Source of the DNA: Littorina saxatilis
Taxonomy: Eukaryota > Mollusca > Gastropoda > Littorinimorpha > Littorinidae
Length of the DNA stretch: 64,000 nucleotides
Reading direction: 5' to 3'
Assembly: GCF_037325665.1 (NCBI RefSeq)
Contig: NC_090245.1
Location: forward strand, 101,186,424-101,250,423
A model generated the notes under the pieces. It saw only the letters and a program-made list of their open reading frames with translations. It searched no databases and was not told where the DNA came from. The translations under genes were made by a program, and so were the position numbers. Below, piece by piece: positions 63,740 through 64,000 of the stretch. Position 1 is the stretch's first letter. Each line of letters opens with the position of its first letter.

Positions 63740-63965
63740 ACTGCCCAGCAAACATTGCACCCTCGGATCGCATGCGTAAAACACTCGGCACGAATTTCTG
63801 CACTCGAATCGAGCGCGTCACGCATGCACAAAATCGAACACGGATTTCTGCACTCGAGTCGAGTGCGTATCGCATACGTGAATGCGACATGCTTTCATGC
63901 GTGAAAACGCATGCGATACGCATACGATTTTGTAACTCGTCTCGCATGCGATACGCATGCTTTTT
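63740..63965. repeat. Cluster of CpG-rich palindromic words
   Basis: Repeats of cgcatgcg, gcgatacgcat, gcgtatcgcatacg and ctcga(a/g)tcgag in both orientations over ~220 bp. No gene is supported; the window ends 35 bp later. Confidence 0.55.
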
Positions 63966-64000
63966 ATGACGCTATATTTCTCGTCATTGTGTGACGCGTT

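Overview
The window is animal nuclear DNA, most likely from a marine gastropod mollusc (possibly a caenogastropod; the species is an inference). The evidence is multi-exon genes with GT-AG introns, tRNA-derived SINEs, retroposons ending in a 'gttaaacaccaaataaa' tail, and very many short non-autonomous DNA elements. There are no bacterial operons, no rRNA and no CRISPR.

Layout. (1) 1-6510, + strand: the last five coding exons of a P4-ATPase lipid flippase of the ATP8B type, followed by a long 3' flank. (2) 6511-18129: non-coding sequence with MITEs, nested retroposons and a piggyBac-like MITE. (3) 18136-33039: a whole-looking Polinton/Maverick with a 6-bp target duplication (TCAGCC) and 224-226 bp terminal inverted repeats. 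It carries a protein-primed DNA polymerase, a DDE integrase, a packaging ATPase, a double-jelly-roll-type capsid protein, a likely minor capsid protein and several small membrane or coiled-coil proteins. (4) 34621-39022, - strand: a complete four-exon pyroglutamyl-peptidase I gene. (5) 41134-55116, + strand: a ten-exon ARB2A/FAM172A-type gene, head to head with the peptidase gene. Its ten exons sum to a multiple of three only if a 22-nt microexon is included. (6) 55117-64000: 3' flank, repeats, and a composite satellite array inside a pearl/HINE-like element.

The three host genes are unrelated housekeeping-type genes. The strongest signals for a second look are these: the Polinton's hairpin-like nested terminal repeats, its start-proximal TTG..ATWAAAA/TAAAATG motif (probably the promoter, including a 19-bp bidirectional one) and its 11/12-bp iteron-like array; a dispersed repeat family carrying back-to-back perfect DR1 nuclear-receptor sites; and the ARB2A microexon.
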